Positions 48,674 to 61,600 of a stretch of DNA of 64,000 nt are shown in pieces. The notes beneath the pieces are model-generated. The model ran no database searches and was not told the origin of the DNA. It worked only from the letters and a program-made list of their open reading frames with translations. This DNA is from Onchocerca volvulus (taxonomy: Eukaryota; Nematoda; Chromadorea; Rhabditida; Onchocercidae), in the NCBI GenBank assembly GCA_000499405.2, contig HG738141.1, positions 404,032 to 468,031 on the forward strand, read 5' to 3'. Position 1 is the first letter of the stretch. Each line of letters begins with the position of its first letter. The position numbers and the translations under genes were made by a program.

Positions 48674-48727
48674 ACGAGAACACATTGGACTAGTGTCAAT
48701 ATTCAGCTTTTTGATGAGGAACCGATT
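48674..48727 (+). promoter_or_regulatory. short 5'UTR after a likely splice-leader acceptor
   Basis: GATTTTTTAG ends at 48673, 54 nt before the ATG of the ankyrin gene. No upstream exon with a compatible phase was found, which fits spliced-leader trans-splicing as is common in nematodes. The frame is also open through this segment, so a missed upstream exon remains possible. Confidence 0.4.
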
Positions 48728-51700
48728 ATGGTAGAAAATAGTATAACGGTTGGAGTTGCCTGTCGTTTGGGTAATGTCGAATTGACACAGCAATTACTGC
48801 ATGCTGGATATGGATCATATCCCGATGATCGTTCCTGGTGGCCAATTCATGAAGCCGCTTACGGATTGCATTTGGAATGTTGTAAACTGCTTATTGAGAA
48901 TGGTAAGATACCTTCTTTTTTTTATTACTTACATGTGTTAAAATTAAATACTAAATGACATATGTTTTTGTCGATGATTTCCTGTACTACGAATTCGCCC
49001 TATTTTTTTTTTTTTTTGGAGAAAAAGAATAAGATAACTTGAAGCAGTAATGAATTATACAAATTTACATAACAGCCACTCCAATAATTTTTTTCCCATT
49101 CACTCATCATTGTGTTGATACTTTTTTCTTTGAAAAAATGTCCAGGATTTCTGCTCTATTTTGTTCTTTTGCAATTTAGTTGTTTAATTATCTTGTTTAG
49201 GTTATTCGTTCGCCAAATTTGTAAAACATAATTTATTAAAGTGAAGAGTAGGAAATAGTTGATTTCTCTGTTTTTGTTCAATATTTCATTATTTAATTAT
49301 TTCATTGAGCAGTTATTTCATCTTCGTAAATTCAGTTGCTTTTATTTCTTATCTTTTATAGAATTAAGAAACTGTTTTCAATCATATAATGACATGCTGC
49401 AAATACACTGTCATTAATCATTCCGTATACTGCTACGCACAACTTAAGTTCGAAAGAAAAAGCTGCTCAGTCGAATCCTAAATGAAAAATTTAAGTGTCT
49501 TCATTTTTATCTAATTTGTTTGATTGTTTTTTCAAGGACGTTGTAATGTGAATGCTCAAGCTCATGATTCTGTTACACCGCTGATGCTGGTTTGCCGCAT
49601 GTCGTACAGGCATAATGAAGCTCTCGATGTGGCGCGATATCTTCTTAATAATGTACGTTTGTTAATTTAACACTTCTGTCCTGTTGTGTAATATACAGGA
49701 AATGAATTACTCATGTAACTGATATTTAATTTTATATGACGTGGAAAGTAAACATTATTAAGAAAATCCGCTTAAATTGATTGAAAATTTAATGCCTCAG
49801 ATAGCTCCGATATAGAAAAAATTAGTCTGTATAGATGTGAAATTGTATAGATATAAAGATGTAAAATTTCATTTCTTAATCAAAGAGGAAATAACCTAAA
49901 AAGTTTTTTCCTTCGTTCGTGTTAGATATTCAAAATTTTTTTATATAGGGTGCAGATCCAAATGCTCGAACTCTGGATGAAATGACCCCATTGATTCAAG
50001 CTATTAAATCTAAAAACACTTTTTTGGCTTTATTATTAATTGACAAGGGTGCCAATCCGTTGGACGTATGGTATGATGGATGGTCGGCGCTGCATGAATC
50101 CGCAAATACCAGAGACTTGGTACACTATTTTTTTTTATTAGAAGACACAAGAATCATGTATTTATGTATTTCATGTTGTGCATAAGAAATATGAATATTT
50201 TTCAATATTTTATGAGAGAATTTCTTTAAGTTTTTATATGTTCCAATTTTTGAATACATCAAATAGAAAATGACGAGATAAAATGTTACCATTGCAATCA
50301 AGAGATGGAGAAGAGGAAAACATTTGGGATCAAAACAGTAGCAATGCAAAATATTGCAATGGCTTTGTTCATCTATTCTAGGTTATGATGCAAAAATTAA
50401 TCGATTTGGGAGCAGATCTTTTCGCAATCGACATGAGCAAACATACAGCACTGATGGTTGCTGTGCAGGAGAATTTTTATGATGGTGTAAAATTGCTTCT
50501 AAAGGTAGCTGGAGGTAGGGTTGTTTCTACAGTTTTTTTCAAATATTGAAAATGGTTAAAAACCAGAAAGTTGATTCGGCTCTTCATTCTTTTTTGATTA
50601 TCATGTTCACTAGTTTAATGACATCTTATGCTAATGGAAATACGTCACTGGCATATTTTAGTTTTCGAATTAAATTCAAATAAAATTTGAGTCAAATTCA
50701 AAGCCATAATTTATCATTCAGCTTTCTATATAGCTTAATTAACTCATCATTTATATAATGTATGTATATTTGTTCGTATTTTATCTAATTTTTATTTAGA
50801 TAGGGCAGCTGAACTGGCTAATATATCAGTAGAGAATGGGTTAACTTGTGTCATGGCTGCTGCTGATGCTGGATTTGCGGATGTAAGTTTTTCAAGCAGC
50901 AGAAGTTGGATTTTTCAAAAATTTCAAGATGCATCGCAAATAATAAGAAAAGCTTAGTTCTCTTTACGTTAAAGTATTATTCCAAATTATGAAATTGCTC
51001 AACTTGATTAAGTTGACTAAGTTGGATCTAATTATTTGTAGGACGTTATAATTATATTGGAATGTTAATGAATTTTTTGCAGATTCTCCTGTTATTGATA
51101 AGTCACGGAGCGGATTGTAATATAACACAGCATCCGGTTTGGGGCGATGATGGTAGCCGGATACATGCAATTGCTGTGGCAGCTCTAAATAATCATCCCG
51201 AGTGTGTGAAACTACTTATACCTCATGTGAATAAGGAAATATTAAAGGAAACAGAAGTTAGTTTAGATTTATCATTTTCTTGTTTTGTTTATTAAAGCAA
51301 ATCTTTGTAACGGCTGGAAGAACAGGGAAAGTCCTTTCTCTGAACTATTTCTTTTTTTCTTTTTTTTCCCTTTTTTTTTTTAGTTTAAAATATTCTTTTC
51401 TTTCATTTATTTCTCAAAGAAAAATTGATGAGGCAACATTGGTTCAGTTTTATTTAATTAAATTCCGTATCGTTAAATTTATTTGTTGTACGAAACTAAC
51501 GAAAAAAAAAACGAATCAAGGAATTTTGTTGATTTAGCTATGGTGCACCTGCAATCGTTTTTGCTGCTTTAGCGCTTTGCAGAATTTAATTATTTTATTG
51601 ATGAGCAAAAAATATTCAGGTCGATCCAGTATCAGCAGCTGCCTATAATGGATCGTACGAATCTATTTGCTTGTTGCTCGATGCTGGTTTTTCAACCGAG

Positions 51701-51820
51701 GTTTAAATTTCTTGTTATTTTATTCTGGATATGCAACCATATTCAGTTTCATCATTTATGAACGGAATTTTTCGTTGAAAATTTTTTAACAATTAAAAAG
51801 TATTGTACTTTGATTTTTTC

Positions 51821-51851
<31 letters not shown>

Positions 51852-53822
51852 TTCGGCAAGCAGCCGATATAGTCATTTTTTTTTTTTTTTTTTTTTTCGG
51901 CAAGCAGCCGATATAGTCATGTTCATATAACATCGAAAAGCATGCAATTTTCAATCAAAATATAATATAAAGAAATGATGTAGATATTTAAAAGCTCATC
52001 TTTTTAGGTTCCTATGAGTTCGTGTGAACCAGTTTGTATGATCATTCCATATTTGCGGCCATTATTTGCACGTCGATATCATACGCCATTGCGTGAAGCC
52101 GTTCGGAAAGGATATAGTTCAGTTGTTGAAAGACTTCTTAAAGCTGGTGCTAAAGTACACTTTTTTTCATTAATATTTAGCGAAATCAAAGTATTTTTAA
52201 CTTATTTCATTTCATCCTTCCTTCCGTAATTGAATACTGATGACATTTTATCGCTTTTCCGAAATTTAAGCTCAATTTTTTTTGTTTGTTTTGATCTAAA
52301 ATTTTCGATTTATATATGCTTACCACTATGTTTTATTTATTTTTTTATTTAGATGACATATGTAAAGAAATGTTTTTCACCGTTTTTGTTTTCATTTCGA
52401 AATCGCATCGATCCTGTTATCCTGTACAAATTTTTGGAAAATGATGTTGACATCAATGCTATGAGGTAATATATTTAGTTTGAAATTAAGAGATGTCAGT
52501 TATATTCTGCATATTAAAGTTTAGGATGTGAAGAAAGATTGGATTTTTTCAAATAATTTTTATTCAACAGGAAATTAAAAAATTGGAACTTTAAAAATGC
52601 AAAAATTCGATAATGATAAAAACTCTTTTCTTTTTTCTTTTCTCATCTGCAGCAGTTATACTTTTTCATTTTTTTCTTTTTTTAGATTGAAGTAAACATG
52701 ATATAATTTTAAAAAAAGAATCCCTTTTGTTTATTAAAGAATCCCATTCAAGAACTTCTTTGATCGAATTTTTATAAATTTTTTTAGTATTGAGCGGACA
52801 TGCGACGTGCCGGATGCATTGGTTAGTGCGTTAGGTACTTGTAATCGGCGACAGCTGCTTTTACTTTTAAACTGTGGTTTGGATCCATCTTTGAAGGTAA
52901 ATAAATGATTAAATTATTACATATGTTTTACAAACTTGACTTCTGTTTCCGGCAGCTTCGTTGTTAATTATTATTTACAATATTCCATGAACTTCAGACT
53001 GAATCTTTCCCTTGCTAAATCTGGATGAATATCTCCATTAGTTGTCATTAGTACTTATGTAAACAGTAATATTATGAACAAAAAACTATTGTATAATGCA
53101 TTTCGGAATGAAACTGTTCCGCTTTTTAAGTGATTTTCGACCTAGTTGATAGTCAAATTCTGTTATATTGAAATGCTTGTAATTTCTTTAGTAATATTTT
53201 CCATTTTAGAATTGGTGCAAATGCAAAAATGGCTATTCATTGATGTATGATGTTATGCAGACGACATATATTACGGATGTTGACAGGTTGATGAAACTGT
53301 TGGTATTTTTTTCGCCTGGTATTCCAAATTGTTGCAATGAAGTGAAAGAAGTTGTCGGTGCTCAGCCAGAGGTAATGCATGAGTCATTTTTTTCAGTTAA
53401 ATCATCATTAATTAGTTAGCGAAGTCTGATAAATTGCTAAGAAGATGATAGAATGAAGTGCAATTTTCATTAATGTCACGAATTCGCACAGTAGTACCTG
53501 CATTATTTTGGGGACTTCATGCTTCAGAAGTTTTGCTGATGAAAAACAATATTTTCGCTTGGTCTTGAAGTAATCAGACTTATTTGCTAGTTATTTTGCA
53601 GATATAATTTTTTCAAAGAAAAGTAATGATGATGTTTTATATATTCATATTTATGCATTACAGGTTCCAGAACTATTACATTTATGTCGTCTCGCTGTGC
53701 GGAAGTGTTTTCGGACATCAAAGCTCTTGCATGGTCGGTTTCTGGATTATCTTCCTATTCCGGAGTCTATGAGAAATTACATGACTTTTCAGCCGATACC
53801 AAAAGAACTGCTTCCGACTTAG
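48728..53822 (+). CDS. ankyrin-repeat and SOCS-box protein (ASB3-like)
   Basis: Twelve exons with consistent phases, 540 codons: 48728-48902, 49537-49652, 49949-50119, 50382-50514, 50800-50882, 51083-51256, 51620-51700, 52008-52154, 52353-52465, 52788-52896, 53210-53371, 53664-53822 (TAG). About ten ankyrin repeats run through exons 1-10, e.g. WWPIHEAAYGLHLECCKLLI, TPLIQAIKSKNTFLALLLID, TALMVAVQENFYDGVKLLL and TPLREAVRKGYSSVVERLLK. The C-terminus LLHLCRLAVRKCF followed by LDYLPIPESMRNYMTF is a SOCS box. ASB proteins are substrate receptors of Elongin B/C-Cullin5 ubiquitin ligases; ankyrin repeats bind the substrate and the SOCS box binds Elongin C. Length is close to vertebrate ASB3. One donor is GTTTAA (exon 7). 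The ATG at 48728 is the first after the probable leader acceptor. Confidence 0.9.
51835..51922. repeat. T-tract plus hairpin tandem repeat in an intron
   Basis: Two copies, period 44 bp, of a long T run followed by TCGGCAAGCAGCCGATATAG. Each unit contains TCGGC-AAGCA-GCCGA, a 5-bp GC-rich stem. It sits in intron 7 of the ankyrin gene. Confidence 0.75.
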
Positions 53823-55673
53823 TTTGTATGAAGCCATCAGGTTGTTATTCCATAAAAATTGGCAATCTTCTTTTTTTTTTCTTTTCATCTTGCAGTTTTG
53901 TATTATTTTATTTGTCGTTTTTAGTGCGGAATTGGATCCTAAAGGCTTTCGGCATTTTGCATAATTTCAGTATCAAATATAGTAATGATTGATTTGATTT
54001 ATTTTCAGTATCAAATTCATATATCGTCTGCATTGCTGACGTTAATTGGACATATCATATCGTTAAACGATATGTATGAAATTAGCTATATTTCGCAGGT
54101 CTTCAAGAAAATCTATGAAAAGAAGACCATAGTCTCATGGATTTGTGAACTGGTTGAACTGAGTAACTAAGTGCTATCGAGAACGCTAAGAACCATTCAG
54201 ATAATTTTGGTTGCTAAAGTAATAATATTTGAGCATTGCAGATTATGTTATTGTAATTATATTAGATTTTTTTGGATATTATAATACTTATTTTGCCTTT
54301 GTTTTAAATGCCAGTACTCACTTTTTTTGTTTATATTTTTAATTGATCGAAAAAAAAAAAATTTTGTGCTACAAATCTATTGTATTTTCGCATCTTCGGT
54401 ATAATATAGTTATGCATTGTTGGTGAGTATGAGTATATAAATATACGTTTTTGTTGGTGAGTATGAGTATATAAATATACGTTTTTTTTTTTTTTTTTTG
54501 AGTTTTTGAAATTTGATACGCACAAATAAATTACAAAAATCATATACACATATAGTATATCGTTATCAAATATTAAAATAGCAAAGAGAGTGCAGAGTCA
54601 TATTAGAATTTCAAAAAAGCAATCTGATGTCTAAGATGAAATTTTTTGGAGAAAACATGTTGAATTGCTGAATTTTGAAAATCGATCATTTTTTTTTACA
54701 GTCTATTTTTGATCCATATAGGCATGGAAAATAAGAAAACAGACATAAAATGTTGCTGAGAATTTTTAGCGAGGAAAATAATAAAGAAAAATCAAAGAGG
54801 ATAATAAAGGCAAAATTATTCTGAGCCAAAATAACAGGTGAATGATTTCACGTAAACGCCAGTGATAACTTAGTAATGGAAAGTTATAAATTCGGAACAA
54901 AATATTGCAATCGATAAAAGTCTAATTATAGCGAATTGTTTTGTTTTACGATTGAAAAGGCAGAAAATAGGAAATATCGTTCAAATTTTAAAAATTAGTG
55001 TTTTCAAGAACTGAATTTTACTACAAAGATTTTCAGTTATCGATTTTTGCAATCAAAATTAATTATATTCAAAGGTGGAACTTGCGTCGTATTTAATAGG
55101 AAAACATAAAAAAAGATGGTCATCCTTAAAATCTTCAAAACTTTTTTGAGCTTTTCTCGATCTAAAAGTTATGGAATTCATTAATATTTATTGATTGAAT
55201 AAAAGTAAAACAATATGTGATATAGTTTAATCGATATTATTCGTTCAAATAACAGGTAATTTAAAGCTATACTGACTATCTGCTATTTTAAACATTAAAA
55301 AAAAAAAAAAAAAACATTAAAAGAATCAAATTTATTAAAAAAATTCGGGAAATTTTGAAATTCATCTTTTTTCGGCTCTATTTATAGTATGATATAATTT
55401 ATTCGAAATACTACTGTAATTTCTTTCGAATTTTTTACAAATGGCTAATTATCGATTGTTAGATTATTCGAAATACAGCATTTTCATCATATTAATTCGA
55501 CGTATTTCGAAAAAATATAAAAGAAAAAAAAATTAAAAATTATTGACAAACAAAACAATAATAGTAGTAAACAACAAGAAAATGAAACTTGATGATATCA
55601 CTGATAATCTGTTATCACTTAGCTTCATTGATGTAAAAAAAATACTAATATTTGGAAAAAAAAAAGAAAAATG
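53823..55673. other. intergenic region between convergent genes
   Basis: Downstream flank of the ankyrin gene and of the membrane-protein gene, whose 3' ends face each other. It contains a 34-bp tandem duplication at 54417-54484 and poly-A/T tracts; no further gene was seen. Confidence 0.5.
54417..54484. repeat. 34-bp perfect tandem duplication
   Basis: Two head-to-tail copies of a unit starting TTGTTGGTGAGTATGAG, at 54417-54450 and 54451-54484. Confidence 0.85.
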
Positions 55674-58097
55674 TTACAATTGTGATGAATGTTGAACAAC
55701 TGCATATGTTTCATTTAATTCTTGACTTGATATTCGTGATTCGATATCATTCTATAAAAAAAATTATATATCGAAATAGAATTTTTATAAAATAATTCGA
55801 ATTTATTTCCTTTTTTTTCGTTATTTTAAAATTTCGTATTTATCCAAAAAAAAAAAAAGTACATCTATAATAGTATTTAACGATAAAATTTTCACACAAA
55901 ACAAAAGTGCTTTGTCATTCAATTTCAAAATAAGTAAAAAATAAAAATTAGCGAAAGAAAATGATGATTTCGTAATTTTAATTCGCAGCAAAAATCTTCG
56001 AATAAAGTCGCATTTAAATTTACGACTCATTGCAAAAAAATTAATTTCAATAATGATAAATCCTTAATTACATCATTTAGTCTAATAATGAATGGATATA
56101 ATTTAATGACAAAATGATACAATTTAAGGAAATGTCGCTCATTTCCAATTAATTTTTTTGCAACAAGTTAAATTAATTTCGTTTTTTTTTCATTTAAATT
56201 AATTTTTTTGATTCAAATTAATTTAGGGAATTAATTTATCTCATTCTTTGTTTGCTGCTCGTAATTTTCTACATTTTTTTTGAGCAATAATTAATCTAAT
56301 AAATGAATGATGATAATTATCATTAATTATTATAATTAAAAATCAAATATAATTTAAAATTGAATTTAAAACAAACTTCACTTTCTTCAAGAATTGTTGG
56401 CATACGTTGAAATGAATTTATTTGAGGTGAAGTTATATAGCAACCATATTGTCCTGGCCTATGTGCTAATTTTATCAATGTACCATTTGATAAAGTTATC
56501 TTTCGATCCTTTGATTCTGGCTTATTTTTGCGATCTATTTAAATATATAAAAAATTAGGATTAAAATTAATTGCAAAATAATTTCAAATTAAATTAATTC
56601 CATTTTTCATAATTTAATTAATCAATTAAATTAATCCCATATCAATATTCAAATTAAAATATCCATCCATTTACTTTCTTTTTCTATTTGTTTGAAATAA
56701 AAATAGTCGTTATAATGAACAGAAAAAGATAAATGGATAAATGAAAAGTTTTTATTCGATTCTAATTCTAATTTTAGCAATTAATTACCATATCTTTAAT
56801 TAAAATTGAAAATCAATGATTGATTTCATATTGTTTATTAGGCTTTTAGCCTAAATATCTTATTGTGATATCTAGAATGGATACTATTTGAGAGCGATAT
56901 ATTGTTAATTAAGATTTATAATTAAAATTGATAATGATGAAAAAAGTACTGAATAAATGCTTCAATCATTTGAGCTAATAAATATAAGTAATAAAACTTT
57001 AAAATTAAAAAAAAATCATTAAAAATGACAATGATAATAGTGATAATGGTGATAGCAATACTGCAAAATAAGAAAAAAAAAGATAAGAAAAATTTATTCC
57101 AATATTCTGGTAATTATGGTTTTTGGTTTAAAACCCTGTCGAATGGAAAATCTCGGTAGTAAAATATACGATAAGTTATATTAGGGCAGATAAACGTCTT
57201 GTCCTTTTACTTAATTTACCTAATTTTTTATATTTACTTAATTTACCTAATTTTTGCATTTACCTAATTTATCTAATTTTTATATTTATTCGATCGTTTT
57301 AGCAATTTTTAAAATGTTAATTGAATTTCATCTAGTTTAATTTTATCATTTCTAAAAACTAGTGAAAATTATTGGTAATGAAAAAGTGAATGGAAATGAT
57401 AGGCTAATAATGAATTAAAATAATTGTAAACATTAATTATCTTAATCGATCAAAATGAAATAAAAATTTTGCGAATTTCAAAATGAAATATGAAAATTTT
57501 TTATAAAAATTTTAATCATGTTTTAATAAAAATATTTTTGCAAAAATTTCAATTATGAAATTGAAATCTTATAAAATTCAATTTAATCGATTAAAAATAT
57601 GCCGAAAAATTCGTTTAAATAATTTAAACATTTTTCGATGAAATAAATCTACTAATTAGCTCATATAAATGAAACAATTCATTAAGCAAATTAATTAACT
57701 AACTTTTACTCCTGAGAATTGTTAGAAGTTGTGAAAATAACAATTTCTTCTTCATGCAATATAAATAGAAGATTGTAACGAAAATGATAAGCAATGCGAT
57801 AAATGATAACAAAAGTATCCAAATGATAATTAACACAGCTTCACTTTGATCTGAAATTAAAATATTATTATTTGATAAATGATAAGCAAACTTCATTTGA
57901 TTTGATTAGGTAAAAATAATAGAAGAGCATTAATTATTAGTATTCTTATTATTAATTAACTAATTAATTACTAATATTTATTTATGAAAACGTTATCATT
58001 GATACTTTTTTCGCGATACAAAATTAATTCATTTTAAAAAATTATTTTATTATTATTATTACTTATAGTTACTTATTATTACTTATTATTATTACTA

Positions 58098-58159
<62 letters not shown>

Positions 58160-58598
58160 GTTATTATTATTATTATTGTTATCATTATTAATGCTATTAT
58201 TATTATTACTATTATTAAAACTTTCCCGTTCCGATTATAGTATACGGTGCAAAGTTTCAACTTATCATGCAATTTTAAAAAATATTCAAAATTTTAAACA
58301 GAAAGATTTCAAAATTAATTTATTTAACATTAATAACTTTTCTCTTTCTTTTATTTTATTTTATTATTATTTAGTATCTATTATTTAATTTTTAACTTCA
58401 ATTATCATAATATTATTACTAATCAATAATGCTATTTTTTTTATATATATAACTCTCTTTCAACAAAAAATTTAATAAACAAATTTAATAATCAAATAAT
58501 AAGTAGTAAATAGGTAATAAACATCCGATATACTATTAAAATATTTCATAAGTATCAAACTTAAACTTAAAAACTTTCCTTGACTTCAATTAAATTCT

Positions 58599-58631
<33 letters not shown>

Positions 58632-61600
58632 AAATTTTGAAAAAAAAAAATTTTTATAATTTAATTGCTAATATTTCATTAAGCATTTCAAATTGTTTAA
58701 ATCATTTGAAAATTTTATGTTCTAACAATTTGTACAATTCAAATGATAAAAAAAATATATGCAAATAAAAAAGGGATGAAATTTAGAAAATAAAAAAACA
58801 AAGTTTTTTTTTGAAAAATAAAAAAAAAGACAAAGTTTTTTCCCATTATTTTCCATTTCTAATTTCGTTATTTCTGTAAATAGATGAAATTTAGCATTAG
58901 TGAAGCAAAAAATTAGATTAAATTTTCTTTTTTTCAATACTGATATATTTACATTTATATACTAGCATACATTATATTATACGCTACATCATGCAATGAA
59001 ATATACTATAAAATAATTTATTGACAATTTTTATAACATAAAATAATTTAATGAAAAAAGAAAAAAGTTTGAAGACAATAAATTTATAGCTTTTTTTTTT
59101 CGTCAACAAAACTAAATGTATTAATTTAAATTTTTAAATATTATAAGAAGAAATAATAGGAAATGTGAGAAAATGAGAAAAAAAAAATCTTTTCTTTTGA
59201 TGTTTTCACGTGAAGTTGATATTCAAATCATTAGTCCTTAAGAATCATATTTAATTTCTAATTATCATTTAAATGATGATATATTGAAAATTTTGCAAAA
59301 AATTGTTTAAAAAAAAAAGAAAAATTAATTTTTTCTAAAAAAAATTATAAATTTTTTTTGAAAAAAAAAATTGAAAAATTTTAAATTATAAATTTTTTTA
59401 AAATTTTTTACCACAAAGAATTATTTCGATTGATCGTAGGAGAAACAGAGCTGGAGAAATATGAACTGAAAAATTTTTTTGATAATCAAAACACACGGTA
59501 TTAGCAGCTATGTTTATATAATTTAAACCAAAAAAAATGTATAAATAAGTGGGCGTGTATGTGTGTGGGTGGATGTATACACGTGGGCGGAAGTGCATGT
59601 GTGTGGGTGGATGAATGTATGTGTGTGGGTGAATGTGTATGTGTACTTGTACTTCATTATTTATAATCAACTATAAGTGGTAATGAGTGCAAAAATCAAA
59701 CTAATAACCGACTGATTGGGAAGTTACGAATTGATTTACTTGATTTCTTATCATTTATCATGATAACATACACACATACACCCACATATATACATACACC
59801 CACACACACATACACCTACATACATACATACACCCATCCACTAATTTAATTACTCATCAATTGCACTTCAATAGAATTTTTCCGCATTCTTCATTTCTGT
59901 ATTATTTTCACTTCTTCCAGAATGATTTTACTATCCTAATCAGACATAATTTATGATTTTTTCAAATTTAATTTCAAATTTAATTTGATTTATAATTCGA
60001 TTAAATTTTCATTAATTATGAAGGAAAATTAAAATTAATTGTTTTATAATTAAAAAATTTAGTTTTTAGCAAAATAAAGAAGGAAAATTATAAATTTATT
60101 TCTTTATAACTTTTTGTTTATATCGTCTTTTTTTTTCAGCAAATTTTAGAATGAAAAAGAAATGTTTTTAAAATTTCAATCATTTCATTCTTTTCCATTT
60201 TTTGATAAAAACTGGAAAAGAATAAAATGATTGAAAGCAATTTTGAAAATTGTAAATAAATGAATTACATTTTGATTTACAATAAGAATGAATAATTTAA
60301 GAATATTTTGATTTATTCAATTTTATCAATTTGAAAAAAAAAAAAGAATTTTTTTAGAAAAAGAAAATTATACGAAATAGATTTGTGCAGAAGGAAAGAA
60401 AGATGAAAGAATAGATTTTATTTTGCAAAATATTAAAAGAGATAAAATGTTGCAAAAATAGAATTAAATTTAAAATTTAAAATGAAAAATTTTCTAACAA
60501 ATCATACTTTTTCGAATTAATTTGTGAAGCAAAAAATTTTTGCATTCCAAAATAAAATGTCAAATAAATAAAAAATACATAGATTGAAAAATTTTTGTTG
60601 AAAAGAATTAGCTTAATTAAGCATTTTGTTTCGAAAAAAAAAAAAAAAAAAGGAGGAAACAAAACTAACCGAATTGTTGAATTGATTGAAAATTTTCAAA
60701 ACTTTGAAATATTTCATCTTCATATTTCATTTTCAATAAAATTTCGTTAAGCCTTCCATAAATTTAATTTAATTTAAATTAAAAAATTTGGAAAATCCAG
60801 AAAATCCGAAAAGGACATTTCCGTGTCGTTATTCGGCTAGACTTAGAAATGATAACAACATCTATCGTTTTCTATTTTATTTTATTTTTTAAATAACAAA
60901 TTCCGGATATTCAATTTCTTGCTAGTTAGTATTGAAATAACAAATACCGGAAATCTATTCGGATATTTTTGTCAAAAAGTTCGAATTAGACAAACTAAAT
61001 TTCAAATATCGATTTTAACGCTTTTGGATAACTACCATTAAAATAGCAAAAAAAAAAAAAAATCTTTTCTGGATATCTATTTCTCTGAAATTTTGTTTAG
61101 CTAAAATTTTGAATAAAACGAAATCTTTTTTTTCCGGAAATCCATTAGTATCACAAAAAAGATTTATGACATCAATAATTGAATTATTAATTAAATTTAA
61201 TCAATTCGTTGATAAGATCATGACTTTTTCTTTATGACAATCATATTATCATTTGTTGTACTAATTAATAGTATTTTTGAGATGTTAAGAAGAAATTATC
61301 AATTAATTTAATTAAAAAAAAAATCAGATCGAATTTAAAAAGAAAAAATTATCAATCGATTTAATTTAGAGAAAAAATTCAAATCAAATTTAAAAAAACT
61401 ATCAATTAGTTTAATTTTAAAAAAGAATTAAATCAAATTCGATTGAATCTAAATTCCGTAAAAATTTGAATAAGATCTTGAAAATATCAAAATGGATTAA
61501 TTAATGAACATTTAAAGATAAATAGGCAATGATGGGTTTCATTTATAGATATTTTCATCAAATTAAATAAAGTAAGCAATTAGTTTGTTTATTTAAAAAA

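Noticed and set aside
58069..58272. 67-codon minus-strand frame made of isoleucine
   Set aside because: Translation of the (TTA)n microsatellite.
59398..59670. 90-codon minus-strand frame rich in His/Pro/Thr/Tyr
   Set aside because: Translation of the GT/AC microsatellite array inside an intron.
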